From positions 1 to 41,095 of the IMG/VR virus record IMGVR_UViG_3300005441_000005: a stretch of 41,095 nt of DNA, one strand, 5' to 3'. The DNA comes from a virus. Within the stretch, counting starts at the first letter, position 1. Each line of letters begins with the position of its first letter. A program made the translations under genes and the position numbers. The notes beneath the pieces are model-generated. The model saw only the letters and a program-made list of their open reading frames with translations, searched no databases and had not been told where the DNA came from. Of the stretch, positions 1 through 8,791 are shown in pieces.

Positions 1-50
1 AGGGCTGAGGCCCAGGCCCGTGGGATCACGGATGCCGAGGGGCTCCTGGC
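1..50. repeat. Terminal direct repeat (left copy), circular contig overlap
   Basis: Bases 1-50 are identical to 41046-41095. The repeat lies inside the giant virion gene and the frame is preserved across the join, so it is best read as the assembly overlap of a circular contig, not a biological terminus. Confidence 0.95.
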
Positions 51-3000
51 CGCGGGCGAGGAGCGCACGCTCGGTGTCATGGCCCAGTGGGCACCGAACT
101 TTGACGAGCACATCACCAAGGCCCTTGCCGCCGCTCGCAACCCCGAGGACGTCCACATGGTTCTCATCTCCGCCATGCTCGGTGGGATCAGCGACCCGAT
201 GCAGTTCGACCGCATCGTGCAGCGGCTGACGAACACGGGCACCGAACTCGCCACGCTCGACAAGACGATCGAGACTCGCGCTGAGCTAGCGGACCAGATT
301 CACCAGATGATGCTGGACATGGGCTGGAACGGCAAGGCTGACGATGCCTCATTGTCCGCGCTCAACAACGAGATGAAGGGCATCACTCCGCCCCCGCTGC
401 AGGAGGGCATGGTCCGTCTGTTCCGTGGGGAGGGCCAGGGCTCGACCCAGAGCGGGGACTGGTTCGCTGACAACCCCACGTCGGCAGGCCGGTACGGCAA
501 CCAGATCAGCTACGTCGATGTCCCCAAGGAGGTAGCGAAGATCGCCCAGGACGAGGCTCGCGCACAGGGCGGAGTAGGCTACCTCCTGCCCCCGGACGTG
601 ACCGCGAGGGCCCAGGCCTTGGGCCGTGGGGCAGACACCCGTATGCTACCGCTCTCTACTGTGAACAAGCACGCCGACCCCGAACTCTGGAACCCGACGA
701 CAAGCATGGGCGTTAGCAAGCTTCCCCCCGTACCCGAAGGTCATGTCCGGCTTTATCGCGGACACACAACCTTGAAGGGGAAGGGGCTTCCCGAATGGGT
801 TGCCAAGGAAACAGAAGGAGCTAGGGGCAACTGGTTCACAGACAAACTAGAGCACGCGAAGTGGTATGCCGAACGTGCTCCCGAAGGCAGTATTTCCTAC
901 GTTGATGTTCCCCGTGCCGAAGCGGAAGCAGCAAGGGTTTCTAATCTTGGTGGCGAGGCCCTGTCTTTCTCCCGTGATCCAGAAAGAGAGTTTCTACTCT
1001 CTAAGGAAAGGGCTTCGGGAATGCAGCCCCTTGAGGTTCCGAAGGTTGGGAAACTCGACAAGCAGGAGTACGACGCACTCAAGGCTGACATCGAGGCCAA
1101 CGGCATCCGCGAGCCCCTAGAGATGGACTTCGACCCGGAGACGGGCAAGGCCAACATGTCCGAAGGATTCCACCGCTGGATGGCAGCGAGGGACCTGGGA
1201 CTTGAGAGGGTTCCCGTCCGACTGACCGAGGCCCCCGGCACTGAGGGTCCCGTGCTCGGCGGCACCAAACTCAAGGACATGGTGGAGAACTTCCAGGCCC
1301 TTGACAAGCAGGTGATCGCGGAGGACGCCCGCCGCTACGAACTCATGGCCGAGCGGCTCCACCTCCGCAGCCTCGTGGGTACGGACGACGTGACCATCCC
1401 AATGCGGGAACTTCCGGGCCGGGACCTGCTCAAGCAGATGCGGCGGTTCGCGCCCCCGGCTGAGCGCACGACGGCGGAGAAGTTCATGGCTGCCCTCGCC
1501 CGCTACCCTGGTGGGGTGACGACCAAGGACCTGATGCGCGTCATGTTCGGCGGCGAGGTCCAGGGGCGTCAGGCCCAGCGTGTTGCCAAGAAGGGGGAGG
1601 AGTTTCTAGAGAACAGAGCCAAAGAAGCGTTCGTCCGGCTCGGCCACGTCAAGCAGCAGTTGTCGGGTGGGCGACACATCTTCATGCCTCTCAAGGAGGG
1701 GCGCGTGGTCCCGCAAGGTCAGATGGCGGACTATGTTCAGCAGTCCCTGTCTGCCATCCGGGATCACGCCACACTGTTCGGGCTCGCGGACAAGGACGTC
1801 CAGAACCTACTCGCAGCCTACCTCAACGTGAGCAACAGGGAGGAGTGGTTCAACTTCATCAAGCGGCTCTGGGAAGATGTCGCTGACAAGAGCCCATTCC
1901 TCGATGCCGAAGGACGCAGGACCCTCCGCCAGACCCACGACGAACTGATGTCCGAGCGGGGCTCGGGCTACCTCCACGGGGATGACGAGGGATTCATGAT
2001 CCCGCGGCACACCCTCGACCGCGAGATAGTGGACAAGCAGACAGGGCGCAACCTGCGCTCCGGGATGCCCGCCTTCTCGGCTGACTTCATGGGCAACTCG
2101 ATGCGGCTGCCCCCGAACGAGGTCATGTACGAGTACCTCTCCGCTACGCGCCGCTGGACGCGGGGTCTACGCAAGCGGGGTAAGTTGGGCGAAGTCTCGT
2201 CCGAGGCAATCCAGGGCGCACGCGATGTCCTCAACGGATTCACGTACCTCTGGAAGTCCCTCATCCTCATGGGCCGGATGCCATTCGCCCTCCTCGCCCG
2301 TCTTACGGGGGAGCAGGGCTTCCGCATGGCTGCCCTCGACCTGGCCTCCTACGCGAACCACCCACTCGAATGGCTCAAGTCGATGCTCGTCAAGGGCGAC
2401 TATGCGAGGTTCGCGGACTCGCATGCCGAATTCCTGGGGACGCTGATGGACAACTACAATGATGTCCACTCGTTCGGCAGGGGCATGAAGGTCTACCGCC
2501 GAGGGCGTGCGGTCCTGCAGCCCAACGACGGACGGGCCTACTTCAACGCACTGTCATCGGTCTTCCGGCGTCGGCACATCTCGCCGGAGACAGTGAAGAT
2601 CATGTTCCGCAAAGACCCGGTAGAGGTCGAGAACTGGCTTCGCTCGGAGGCTAGCGGGCCTACCGGCCAGGCCATCATCGAGAATCTGGAAGCCTCGTCG
2701 CAAGGCGTGATCGAGGGTATCAAGAATATGAAGGCCGAGCTTGAACTTCTGACCGCTGGCCGCAATGACCTCAAGGGTGCGCTCCACATCGGGCACGCGC
2801 TCAACGAGTCGGGCAAGCCGATCGAAGTCGGGTCGCGGGCCTTCGGGGAATTCCTCGAGCGTGAGTATGAGGCGGGCCGGTACAAGCCGCCGCAGTTCAT
2901 CAATGCCAGGGCGTCGGAGTACGCCTTTGGAGAGGGCCAGTCGCTCGCGGCTCGCTTCCGGGACTTTGCGTTCAACCAGTTCTATTCCCGCCCAGACGTG

Positions 3001-5352
3001 TACATGTCCCGTGCCCCGATGTTCCGGCAGTTGGCGGTCAAAGAGTTTGACCGGCTCACCTCCCTTGGGTGGACGGCGAAGCGAGCGAAGGCAGCAGCTG
3101 AGTCCTACGCAGCGGAGACTACATCTCAGTGGATGTACAACCTGGCATCCAGGACGTCAGCCCAACACTTCCTCCGCAACATCATCCCGTTCTTCCCTGC
3201 GTACCAGGAGCTAGCGACCGTCTGGCTCAAGCAGTTGCCGGGGCGGTACGTGGCTGGTGTCGGCCACCTCTATTTCGCACGGCGGGCCGCCTTCTTGATC
3301 GCAGCATTTCGGGACATCGGCTTCATCAAGAAGGACTCCAATGGGCAGGACTACTTCACCGTGCCCTACTTGGACAAGGTATATGAGCACCTGACAGGGG
3401 AGAAGGGCGGTATCCTCAAGTTTCCGGTGTCATCAGCCGTCGGGATGCTGCCGGTCACACCGGACTCCCTGGTCCCCGCGCTGGGCCCTGCGCCCTCCGT
3501 GGCTCTCGCTCAGTTGGCAAAGCACAACGCCGTGGTCGAGGACATCGCTAACCTCGTGCTCCGCTACGGCAACGAAATCCAGATCGGGCCCACATCTTGG
3601 GACCACCTGCTCCACGCGGCGGGCGTCACCCCGCCGTGGGAATACCTGACGTCCGACACCCAGAAGCTCATGATGACGCTGGCCGTCGAGGACGCCATGC
3701 GCTCGGTGTCGATGGACATGCCGCCTGCGCCGGACCGCCTCAAGTTCAAGTCGCAGAAGGCGTACGAGGACGCGGCTAAGACGTGGAGCGAGGACTTGCT
3801 CGCACGAGCGCACAAGCGGGCTGGGGTCCACTACCTCATCCGCGGGCTCGCGGGGATGTTCCTCCCGACGTCCGTCCAGGTGACGAACAAATACGCCGAG
3901 GAGATGACCGGCATCTGGCGGGCCGTTGAGGCGTACCGTGAGGGCAAGCCGGACGATCCTTCCGCTGCCTCCCCGCTGATCGAGGCGTTCAAGGCCAAGT
4001 ACCCTGACGCCGTGTGGTACACCAACAGCAAGACGATCAACCAGGGCGAGCGCCGGGACTACGGGGACTTCGACAACTTCATCAAGGACTGGACCGAGGG
4101 CAAGGTCAAGGTCATGAGCCAGCAGGAATTCATTGACTGGAACCTGGGGATGACCGCGTACTGGCAGTACCTCAAGGACAACAAGCGCCCGACCAACGGC
4201 ATGTCCCCGCCCGAGATTCTCCGCAGCGGGTTCCAGATCAACGAGGAGAAGGCCTACGCCAAGGACGATTGGAGTACCTACCTGGCGACCCACAAGCAGT
4301 TCGCCAGTCTGTTCGACCAGTTCCAGAAGTCCTTTGACGACAGCGGACAGATCAGTAACACGCTGGCGACGGAGAAACTCATTGCTGTCAAGCAGCAGTT
4401 GGTCGCCCTCGACAAGTTGTTCACGACGGCGGGCATCCGGGATGCGGACTATCTCAAGGTCATTGGCAAGATCAGCGAGAACATCGACTATGTTGCGTCG
4501 AAGACAGACGATCCCCGCTGGCAGGCCGTCAACTGGTGGTGGGAGAACGTCGGCATCCCGACCTACTCCAAGATCGGGGACCTGTACGACAAGGCATTCA
4601 ACCTGCCTGCCCCCGAGCGTGGGCCCATCTTCGAGAAGATCAGGCAAATCCAGAACTCGATGAAGCCCGAGTCCCACAAGGGCGAGAAGTACCCGACGCC
4701 CGAAGAAGTATCATGGGGCCGGAAGAACGACAAGGAGCAGGCCCTTCGCAAGATGGAGTGGGTCACGATGCCGCCCGAATGGCTGACCCGCTTCGAGCGG
4801 AAGAAGGCGGGGCTGGGTGGCGGACCCGAGGTAGACAAGTTCTACACGTTCATCAACGACGGGCAGGCTAAACTCCGCCAGTGGGCTGCAGACAACTACG
4901 TCAGCACTTCGTCCAATGACTACAAGTTCAACGAGGACAGCCTGAATACCGCGATCCAGCAGTACGCTAAGGAGCACGGGCTGGACAAGTACCTGCTCTA
5001 CACGAAGGAGCCCGTGTTCCAGCGGATGCTCCTGGCGAAGCAATACGATGACAACCAGACCTTTGTCGCCATCGCGGCACAGGCCCGCCAGGTCTGGGAC
5101 CGGATCGCGGCTGATGGTCATTCACCAGCCGGGACCACACGCGAAGCACGCGAGGGCCAGGTCTGGCTGTTCCAGCAGATTGACCGGGCGCGTGAGATTG
5201 ACCAGGGCTTCGACAACCTCATGAAGCGGCTCGAACTTGCGACCGCTCCTTCGGGTCGGGACAAGGCTCCTGGCTACGAGATGTACTTCAAGGTGTTCTT
5301 CGACTACTTCGGCCCAACGCCGCAGTTGCCCAGTTCCTACTCCGGGAGGTAA
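1..5352 (+). CDS. Giant virion/ejection protein with ART-like and ParB-like domains (C-terminal 1,783 residues)
   Basis: This is the 3' part of the gene that starts at 39111; the frame enters at position 1 without a stop, giving 2,428 residues in all. Full-length numbering (first Met here at 79 = residue 672): an ART-like fold at about 779-825 (VRLFRG, then GDWF, then ISYVDVP; no clear catalytic Glu), a second ART-like fold at about 882-986 (VRLYRG, NWFT, ISYVDVP, EREFLL, so an R-S/T-E type set is present), and a ParB/sulfiredoxin-like segment at about 996-1063 (SEGFHRWMAARDLG, VPVRL). The rest is long, helical and without recognised motifs. Placement after portal and before scaffold, and the size, fit an internal virion protein ejected into the host, as in polyvalent phage proteins. 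The ART role, modifying host proteins or nucleic acid, is inferred from family knowledge. The codons at about 640-1030 differ from the flanks. Confidence 0.8.
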   Translation, partial: RAEAQARGITDAEGLLAAGEERTLGVMAQWAPNFDEHITKALAAARNPEDVHMVLISAMLGGISDPMQFDRIVQRLTNTGTELATLDKTIETRAELADQIHQMMLDMGWNGKADDASLSALNNEMKGITPPPLQEGMVRLFRGEGQGSTQSGDWFADNPTSAGRYGNQISYVDVPKEVAKIAQDEARAQGGVGYLLPPDVTARAQALGRGADTRMLPLSTVNKHADPELWNPTTSMGVSKLPPVPEGHVRLYRGHTTLKGKGLPEWVAKETEGARGNWFTDKLEHAKWYAERAPEGSISYVDVPRAEAEAARVSNLGGEALSFSRDPEREFLLSKERASGMQPLEVPKVGKLDKQEYDALKADIEANGIREPLEMDFDPETGKANMSEGFHRWMAARDLGLERVPVRLTEAPGTEGPVLGGTKLKDMVENFQALDKQVIAEDARRYELMAERLHLRSLVGTDDVTIPMRELPGRDLLKQMRRFAPPAERTTAEKFMAALARYPGGVTTKDLMRVMFGGEVQGRQAQRVAKKGEEFLENRAKEAFVRLGHVKQQLSGGRHIFMPLKEGRVVPQGQMADYVQQSLSAIRDHATLFGLADKDVQNLLAAYLNVSNREEWFNFIKRLWEDVADKSPFLDAEGRRTLRQTHDELMSERGSGYLHGDDEGFMIPRHTLDREIVDKQTGRNLRSGMPAFSADFMGNSMRLPPNEVMYEYLSATRRWTRGLRKRGKLGEVSSEAIQGARDVLNGFTYLWKSLILMGRMPFALLARLTGEQGFRMAALDLASYANHPLEWLKSMLVKGDYARFADSHAEFLGTLMDNYNDVHSFGRGMKVYRRGRAVLQPNDGRAYFNALSSVFRRRHISPETVKIMFRKDPVEVENWLRSEASGPTGQAIIENLEASSQGVIEGIKNMKAELELLTAGRNDLKGALHIGHALNESGKPIEVGSRAFGEFLEREYEAGRYKPPQFINARASEYAFGEGQSLAARFRDFAFNQFYSRPDVYMSRAPMFRQLAVKEFDRLTSLGWTAKRAKAAAESYAAETTSQWMYNLASRTSAQHFLRNIIPFFPAYQELATVWLKQLPGRYVAGVGHLYFARRAAFLIAAFRDIGFIKKDSNGQDYFTVPYLDKVYEHLTGEKGGILKFPVSSAVGMLPVTPDSLVPALGPAPSVALAQLAKHNAVVEDIANLVLRYGNEIQIGPTSWDHLLHAAGVTPPWEYLTSDTQKLMMTLAVEDAMRSVSMDMPPAPDRLKFKSQKAYEDAAKTWSEDLLARAHKRAGVHYLIRGLAGMFLPTSVQVTNKYAEEMTGIWRAVEAYREGKPDDPSAASPLIEAFKAKYPDAVWYTNSKTINQGERRDYGDFDNFIKDWTEGKVKVMSQQEFIDWNLGMTAYWQYLKDNKRPTNGMSPPEILRSGFQINEEKAYAKDDWSTYLATHKQFASLFDQFQKSFDDSGQISNTLATEKLIAVKQQLVALDKLFTTAGIRDADYLKVIGKISENIDYVASKTDDPRWQAVNWWWENVGIPTYSKIGDLYDKAFNLPAPERGPIFEKIRQIQNSMKPESHKGEKYPTPEEVSWGRKNDKEQALRKMEWVTMPPEWLTRFERKKAGLGGGPEVDKFYTFINDGQAKLRQWAADNYVSTSSNDYKFNEDSLNTAIQQYAKEHGLDKYLLYTKEPVFQRMLLAKQYDDNQTFVAIAAQARQVWDRIAADGHSPAGTTREAREGQVWLFQQIDRAREIDQGFDNLMKRLELATAPSGRDKAPGYEMYFKVFFDYFGPTPQLPSSYSGR

Positions 5353-5358
5353 GAGACA

Positions 5359-7029
5359 GTGCCCATCCAAGGCGGAAACGAATCCGCGACGACGCTAGAG
5401 AGTCTGGCTCAGGCGTTGGCTAACGCCGCCTCCTCGAAGGGTTGGAGTGTCAGCGAGGCCTCAGTCCTCAACCAGTTGCGTGTCTTGCAGCAGACCATGA
5501 TCGGGAAGGGCTGGACCGAGGACTCATCCTTCAACTTCCTTGTGACCCTGCACCTCAACGAGCAGGGACAACTGATGTACCAGCCACCGGGGGACAAGCC
5601 GCCCGTGGTCTTCACGCCCGGCAAGACGACTGGGCCGACCGGGCCGCAGAGTGACGGGCCCTGGGTTCCCAGCGATCCGGCTGACTCTCCGACCACAACC
5701 ACGGCCTCGATCACGCCGCTCTCGGCTTACGTCAATGCGATCTACCAGTCGGGCCTATTCCCTACCGCGGACCTGATGGCCCTGGCGAACCAGGCACAGG
5801 ACAATCAGTGGGACATGTCCCGGTTCCAGAACGCTCTCTTCAAGAGCGACGAGTATCACGCGGCTACCGCTCCGACATTCGAGCAGTACATCTTCAACGC
5901 TGGGCTGAGCATGACGTCCAGCTTGCAGGCCCTGGTCGATCGGGCTGTCTCGGAGAATTGGAGCACGGCCCGGTTCCAGGATGAGTTGCGTCAGTCGGGC
6001 GAATACCAGGACCGCGCCGCAATTTCGTACGATGCGATCCTCGGGCAGTACGGCCTCGACCCCGGCAAGTACGCGGACCTCATCAACCAGGCCGTGACGG
6101 GGAACTACACCGAGGCTGAGTTCATGTACTTCCTCCGTCAGACGCCTGAGTTTCACCAGCGCATGTCGGTCCAGTACAAGCAGTACCTCTCTCAGTTCGG
6201 GTTGTCGGGCGACAATCTCTCGACCCTGATTGACGAGGCGGTCAACAAGAACTACTCGTCCGAGGAATTCCTCTACTACCTCCGCCAGACGCCTGAGTAC
6301 CGGCAGCGGTTCGCTGGCATCTATGACCCCAAGACGGGACAGTTGCGGATGGACGAGGCATCGTACATCAACTTGGAGAACAGCCTCAAGCAGCTTGGCA
6401 AGCAGTACGGCTATGGCGTGTCGCACCACGACGTTGCCGTCGCCATCAACAAGGGGATCACCCCAGACCTGTACGAGCAACGGCTCAAGGCTCTGCAGCG
6501 GCTCCACGAGTACCAGCCGTCGATGGCCTCGTTCCGCGCCACGCTTGCCGCACGCGGGCTGGTGGACGGGAACAAGGACTTCACGCGGGCCGAGATGGAG
6601 AACTTCGTCACCGGCATGGCGAATCCCAAGTGGTATCAGGTATGGCAGGAGACACAGGGCCGGACTGCGGCGTTTGTCGCAGGCCTGACGGTTGGGGGCG
6701 GTAAGGACCAGTACACGTCAATTGCCCGGTCCGACATCATGCGGGTCCTCAAGACGCTCCCCGGCGAGCAGACCGAGGCTGAACTGCAGCAATACTTCAA
6801 CCGGATCGCCCAGCAGTTCGCTACCGTCCTGCCGATGGACGAGGCCAAGATGTTCGGCGTGAACAAGCAGACCATCGAGAAGGCCACTATTGGGGGCAAG
6901 GGGGCCCAGCAGGCAGCGATCAAGGTGGAGCGGGCTCAGGGCACGCAGCAGGCCTTCACCACTGGCCAGCGGGCTACTTCCGCATACGGGGCTGAGGACA
7001 AGGGGCCAGCCCGAGCACAGACTCAGTAA
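5359..7029 (+). CDS. Virion-associated protein with four tandem helical repeats
   Basis: 556 residues, GTG start 7 bases after the giant protein's stop, with the ribosome site GGGAGG just upstream. Residues about 121-310 hold four tandem repeats of roughly 47 residues. Each has an Y..(I/L)L...GL core, a helix ending in A...N(W/Y)(S/T), then F...LRQ..E(Y/F)..R. Residues 75-118 are a Pro/Thr/Gly-rich linker, and the C-terminus (after about 510) is Gln/Ala-rich. No enzymatic motif was seen. Position between the giant protein and the scaffold suggests a structural partner, perhaps a second ejected or core protein. The repeats could be a protein-binding solenoid. I do not recognise a named family. 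Confidence 0.7.
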   Translation: MPIQGGNESATTLESLAQALANAASSKGWSVSEASVLNQLRVLQQTMIGKGWTEDSSFNFLVTLHLNEQGQLMYQPPGDKPPVVFTPGKTTGPTGPQSDGPWVPSDPADSPTTTTASITPLSAYVNAIYQSGLFPTADLMALANQAQDNQWDMSRFQNALFKSDEYHAATAPTFEQYIFNAGLSMTSSLQALVDRAVSENWSTARFQDELRQSGEYQDRAAISYDAILGQYGLDPGKYADLINQAVTGNYTEAEFMYFLRQTPEFHQRMSVQYKQYLSQFGLSGDNLSTLIDEAVNKNYSSEEFLYYLRQTPEYRQRFAGIYDPKTGQLRMDEASYINLENSLKQLGKQYGYGVSHHDVAVAINKGITPDLYEQRLKALQRLHEYQPSMASFRATLAARGLVDGNKDFTRAEMENFVTGMANPKWYQVWQETQGRTAAFVAGLTVGGGKDQYTSIARSDIMRVLKTLPGEQTEAELQQYFNRIAQQFATVLPMDEAKMFGVNKQTIEKATIGGKGAQQAAIKVERAQGTQQAFTTGQRATSAYGAEDKGPARAQTQ

Positions 7030-7036
7030 TCACAAG

Positions 7037-7066
7037 TTCACAAGGTCTTAGCCGACGTGGTATGGT
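7037..7066 (+). promoter_or_regulatory. Sigma-70-type promoter for scaffold and capsid genes
   Basis: TTCACA (7037-7042), 18-bp spacer, TATGGT (7061-7066). The string TGG-TAYGGT-N2-TAGT-RG and the preceding G-TTCACA recur at the same spacing in the control region (34573-34602), which makes this more than a chance match. It opens the only sizeable gap before the scaffold/capsid block, where extra expression would be needed. Confidence 0.6.
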
Positions 7067-7109
7067 TGTAGTGGACGTGAGACAACCGGCTCCACGTCGG
7101 CACAAGACC
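7044..7109. repeat. Long inverted repeat embracing the capsid promoter -10
   Basis: GGTCTT-a-GCCGACGTGG (7044-7060) is mirrored by CCACGTCGGC-ac-AAGACC (7092-7109). This gives 16 paired bases with a small bulge and a 31-base loop that contains the predicted -10 and transcription start. The left arm is part of the promoter spacer. It could be an operator, or a folded leader at the 5' end of the capsid transcript. Confidence 0.6.
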
Positions 7110-7219
7110 GGCTTTGTGGGTTCGCTGCCCCCTCAAGCAGCAGTCTCTACGGGTTTCCCTCTGCATGGCGGAGGACGCAACCCGTTACTCGGTTCCCCAA
7201 CCACAACTGGGAGGTTGCT

Positions 7220-7789
7220 GTGCCAACAGCAGAAGAAATCCTTGCGTCCTTGACCGCTTCTGCGGACGAGGAGGAGCAAGAGGAGCAGGAGGAGTCCCCA
7301 GGAGCGGGCGACAACGCCGCTATCAAGGCGGTCCGCAAGTCGCAGCGCGAATGGGAGAGAAAGGCCAAGGCTCTCGCCAAGGAGGTCGAGGAACTCTCGG
7401 CGTTCAAGGCCCAGGTAGAGACGGGTGCCAAGGTCACGTCCGCTGAGGGCGTGCTCAAGGAACTCGGACTCTCGGAGAAGGCGGCTGCCAAGCAGTCGGA
7501 GTTGTTCCTCAAGGTTCACGAGGGGGAAGTGACTCCCGAATCTGTCAAGCAGTTCGCTCTCGACTACGGGCTCGTTGACGAGGAGGCCGATGGTAACACG
7601 GAGCAAGTCGTTGCCCCACCCCGTAAGGGGTTCGAACCAGGGGGCGCAGGAGGTACTCCGGTCAGCGGAGCCAAGGAACTCATGGACCGCGATACCTGGG
7701 AATCCCTGTACTTCCGGGACAAGGATGCAGCGATGCGCGTCGTCAACGAAGGCAAGCTCGACCTAAGCGGAACGCCGCTAGAGAGGTAA
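7220..7789 (+). CDS. Capsid assembly scaffold-like protein
   Basis: 189 residues, GTG start with GGGAGG seven bases upstream. The protein is short, highly charged and helical: an acidic stretch (DEEEQEEQEE) at residues 17-26, a basic coiled-coil-like helix at about 38-65, Ala/Glu/Lys-rich middle, and a Gly/Pro linker near 140. It sits directly before the major capsid gene (7-bp gap), the classical place for a scaffold. Scaffolds line the procapsid interior and leave or are degraded before packaging. The call rests on composition and position, not on a conserved motif. A ClpP-like protease is encoded far away in the early unit, so proteolytic removal cannot be assumed. Confidence 0.65.
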   Translation: MPTAEEILASLTASADEEEQEEQEESPGAGDNAAIKAVRKSQREWERKAKALAKEVEELSAFKAQVETGAKVTSAEGVLKELGLSEKAAAKQSELFLKVHEGEVTPESVKQFALDYGLVDEEADGNTEQVVAPPRKGFEPGGAGGTPVSGAKELMDRDTWESLYFRDKDAAMRVVNEGKLDLSGTPLER

Positions 7790-7796
7790 CAGTACA

Positions 7797-8654
7797 ATGG
7801 GTGGTGGCGCAAGCACTACGAACACGAACGACATCTTCTTCGCCAACATGCTTGAGGCGAGGATTCTGGACGAACTGCGTCCGGCGATGACCCCGGTCCG
7901 CCAGCACCTTCGGTGGGGTCCCAAGGGGAAGTCCACGGCGTTCAAGTTCGCCATCATGGACGACCCAGGTCCGACGTCCTCGTCTCTGACTGAGGGTACG
8001 GACTTCACTTCCGTCACGGACATCACGACCTCCATCACCTCTGCGGCCACCGCTGCGGAGACGGGGATCATGACGACCGTCTCGGACGTGCTCATCGAGG
8101 TGTCCCTCCTGGACATCCTCCCGTACGTCAAGAACCTCCTGGTCCGTTCGGGCTTGGAGAAGTGGGAGTCGGACGTCGCTGCACTGATGGACGACTTCTC
8201 CAACGTGACGACCGCGGCGTCCACGCTGACGCCGAGCGACCACCTGGCTGCCGTGTCTGCCCTTGAGCAGCGCGACATCCCCGGTTCGTTCGTCGCGTAT
8301 TACAGCCCCAAGCAGGCTGGGGAACTCCGAGCGGAAATCGCTGCGACCACGGCTATCGTGACCGCTGCGGAGTCCGGCTCGGTCCCGAAGGGTCCGCAGA
8401 ACGCGCAGGGCCAGTTCGGCTCGCTGTTCCAGGTCCCGATCCTGCAGACGTCTGCGGTCGTCACGACTGCGGGCCTCGTCGGTGGCGGCGTCTTCGCCTC
8501 CGGTCAGGCTCTCGGTGCGTACGAACTGTGGCCGACGCGGGTCGAGACTGAGCGGCGTGCCACGCTCCGTGGCTTCTACGTCATGGAGAGCGCGTGCTAC
8601 GGGCTGGTCGAAGTCTCGGACACCCGAGGCCAGACCGTCAAGTCTGTCGCCTAA
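7797..8654 (+). CDS. Major capsid protein
   Basis: 285 residues, ATG preceded by GAGGTAACAGTACA. The product resembles small HK97-fold phage coat proteins: an N-terminal arm (FFANMLEARILDEL), a Thr/Ser-rich E-loop-like region at about 60-95, a central helical segment at about 105-160 (WESDVAALMDDFSNV), and a mixed C-terminal A-domain-like region ending in VEVSDTRGQTVKSVA. Its place after a scaffold-like gene and a dedicated promoter, and before decoration-like proteins, supports the call. No protease motif is fused to it. I cannot prove the fold by eye, so the family assignment is partly positional. Confidence 0.7.
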   Translation: MGGGASTTNTNDIFFANMLEARILDELRPAMTPVRQHLRWGPKGKSTAFKFAIMDDPGPTSSSLTEGTDFTSVTDITTSITSAATAAETGIMTTVSDVLIEVSLLDILPYVKNLLVRSGLEKWESDVAALMDDFSNVTTAASTLTPSDHLAAVSALEQRDIPGSFVAYYSPKQAGELRAEIAATTAIVTAAESGSVPKGPQNAQGQFGSLFQVPILQTSAVVTTAGLVGGGVFASGQALGAYELWPTRVETERRATLRGFYVMESACYGLVEVSDTRGQTVKSVA

Positions 8655-8667
8655 GCAGCACCAGGCT

Positions 8668-8734
8668 GAGGGTAGTGACGACTGCTGAGCGCATCCGTGA
8701 CGACGGTTCCTAGGTAATCGTCGTCACTACCCTC
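8668..8734 (+). terminator. Large stem-loop after the capsid gene (attenuator-like)
   Basis: A perfect 15-bp inverted repeat (GAGGGTAGTGACGAC, 8668-8682, with its complement at 8720-8734) and a 37-base loop. The loop holds a second copy of GTGACGAC (8697-8704) that can pair with the same right arm, so two mutually exclusive stems are possible. There is no U-tract, so partial termination or RNA processing/stability between capsid and downstream genes is more likely than a simple intrinsic terminator. Confidence 0.5.
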
Positions 8735-8791
8735 TATCAACTTAGCCCCCTGGTCAGACGGGGGAACAACTCCCGGAAAGAGGGATAGGCA

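Noticed and set aside
996-1190. ParB-like segment as evidence for a partition system
   Set aside because: It is part of a virion protein with no ParA or centromere-like gene nearby.
3433-4677. 414-residue minus-strand open frame inside the giant virion gene
   Set aside because: Shadow of the GC-rich coding strand: no ribosome site, composition of a reverse frame (Leu/Val/Arg/Asp), and it would oppose a convincing gene.
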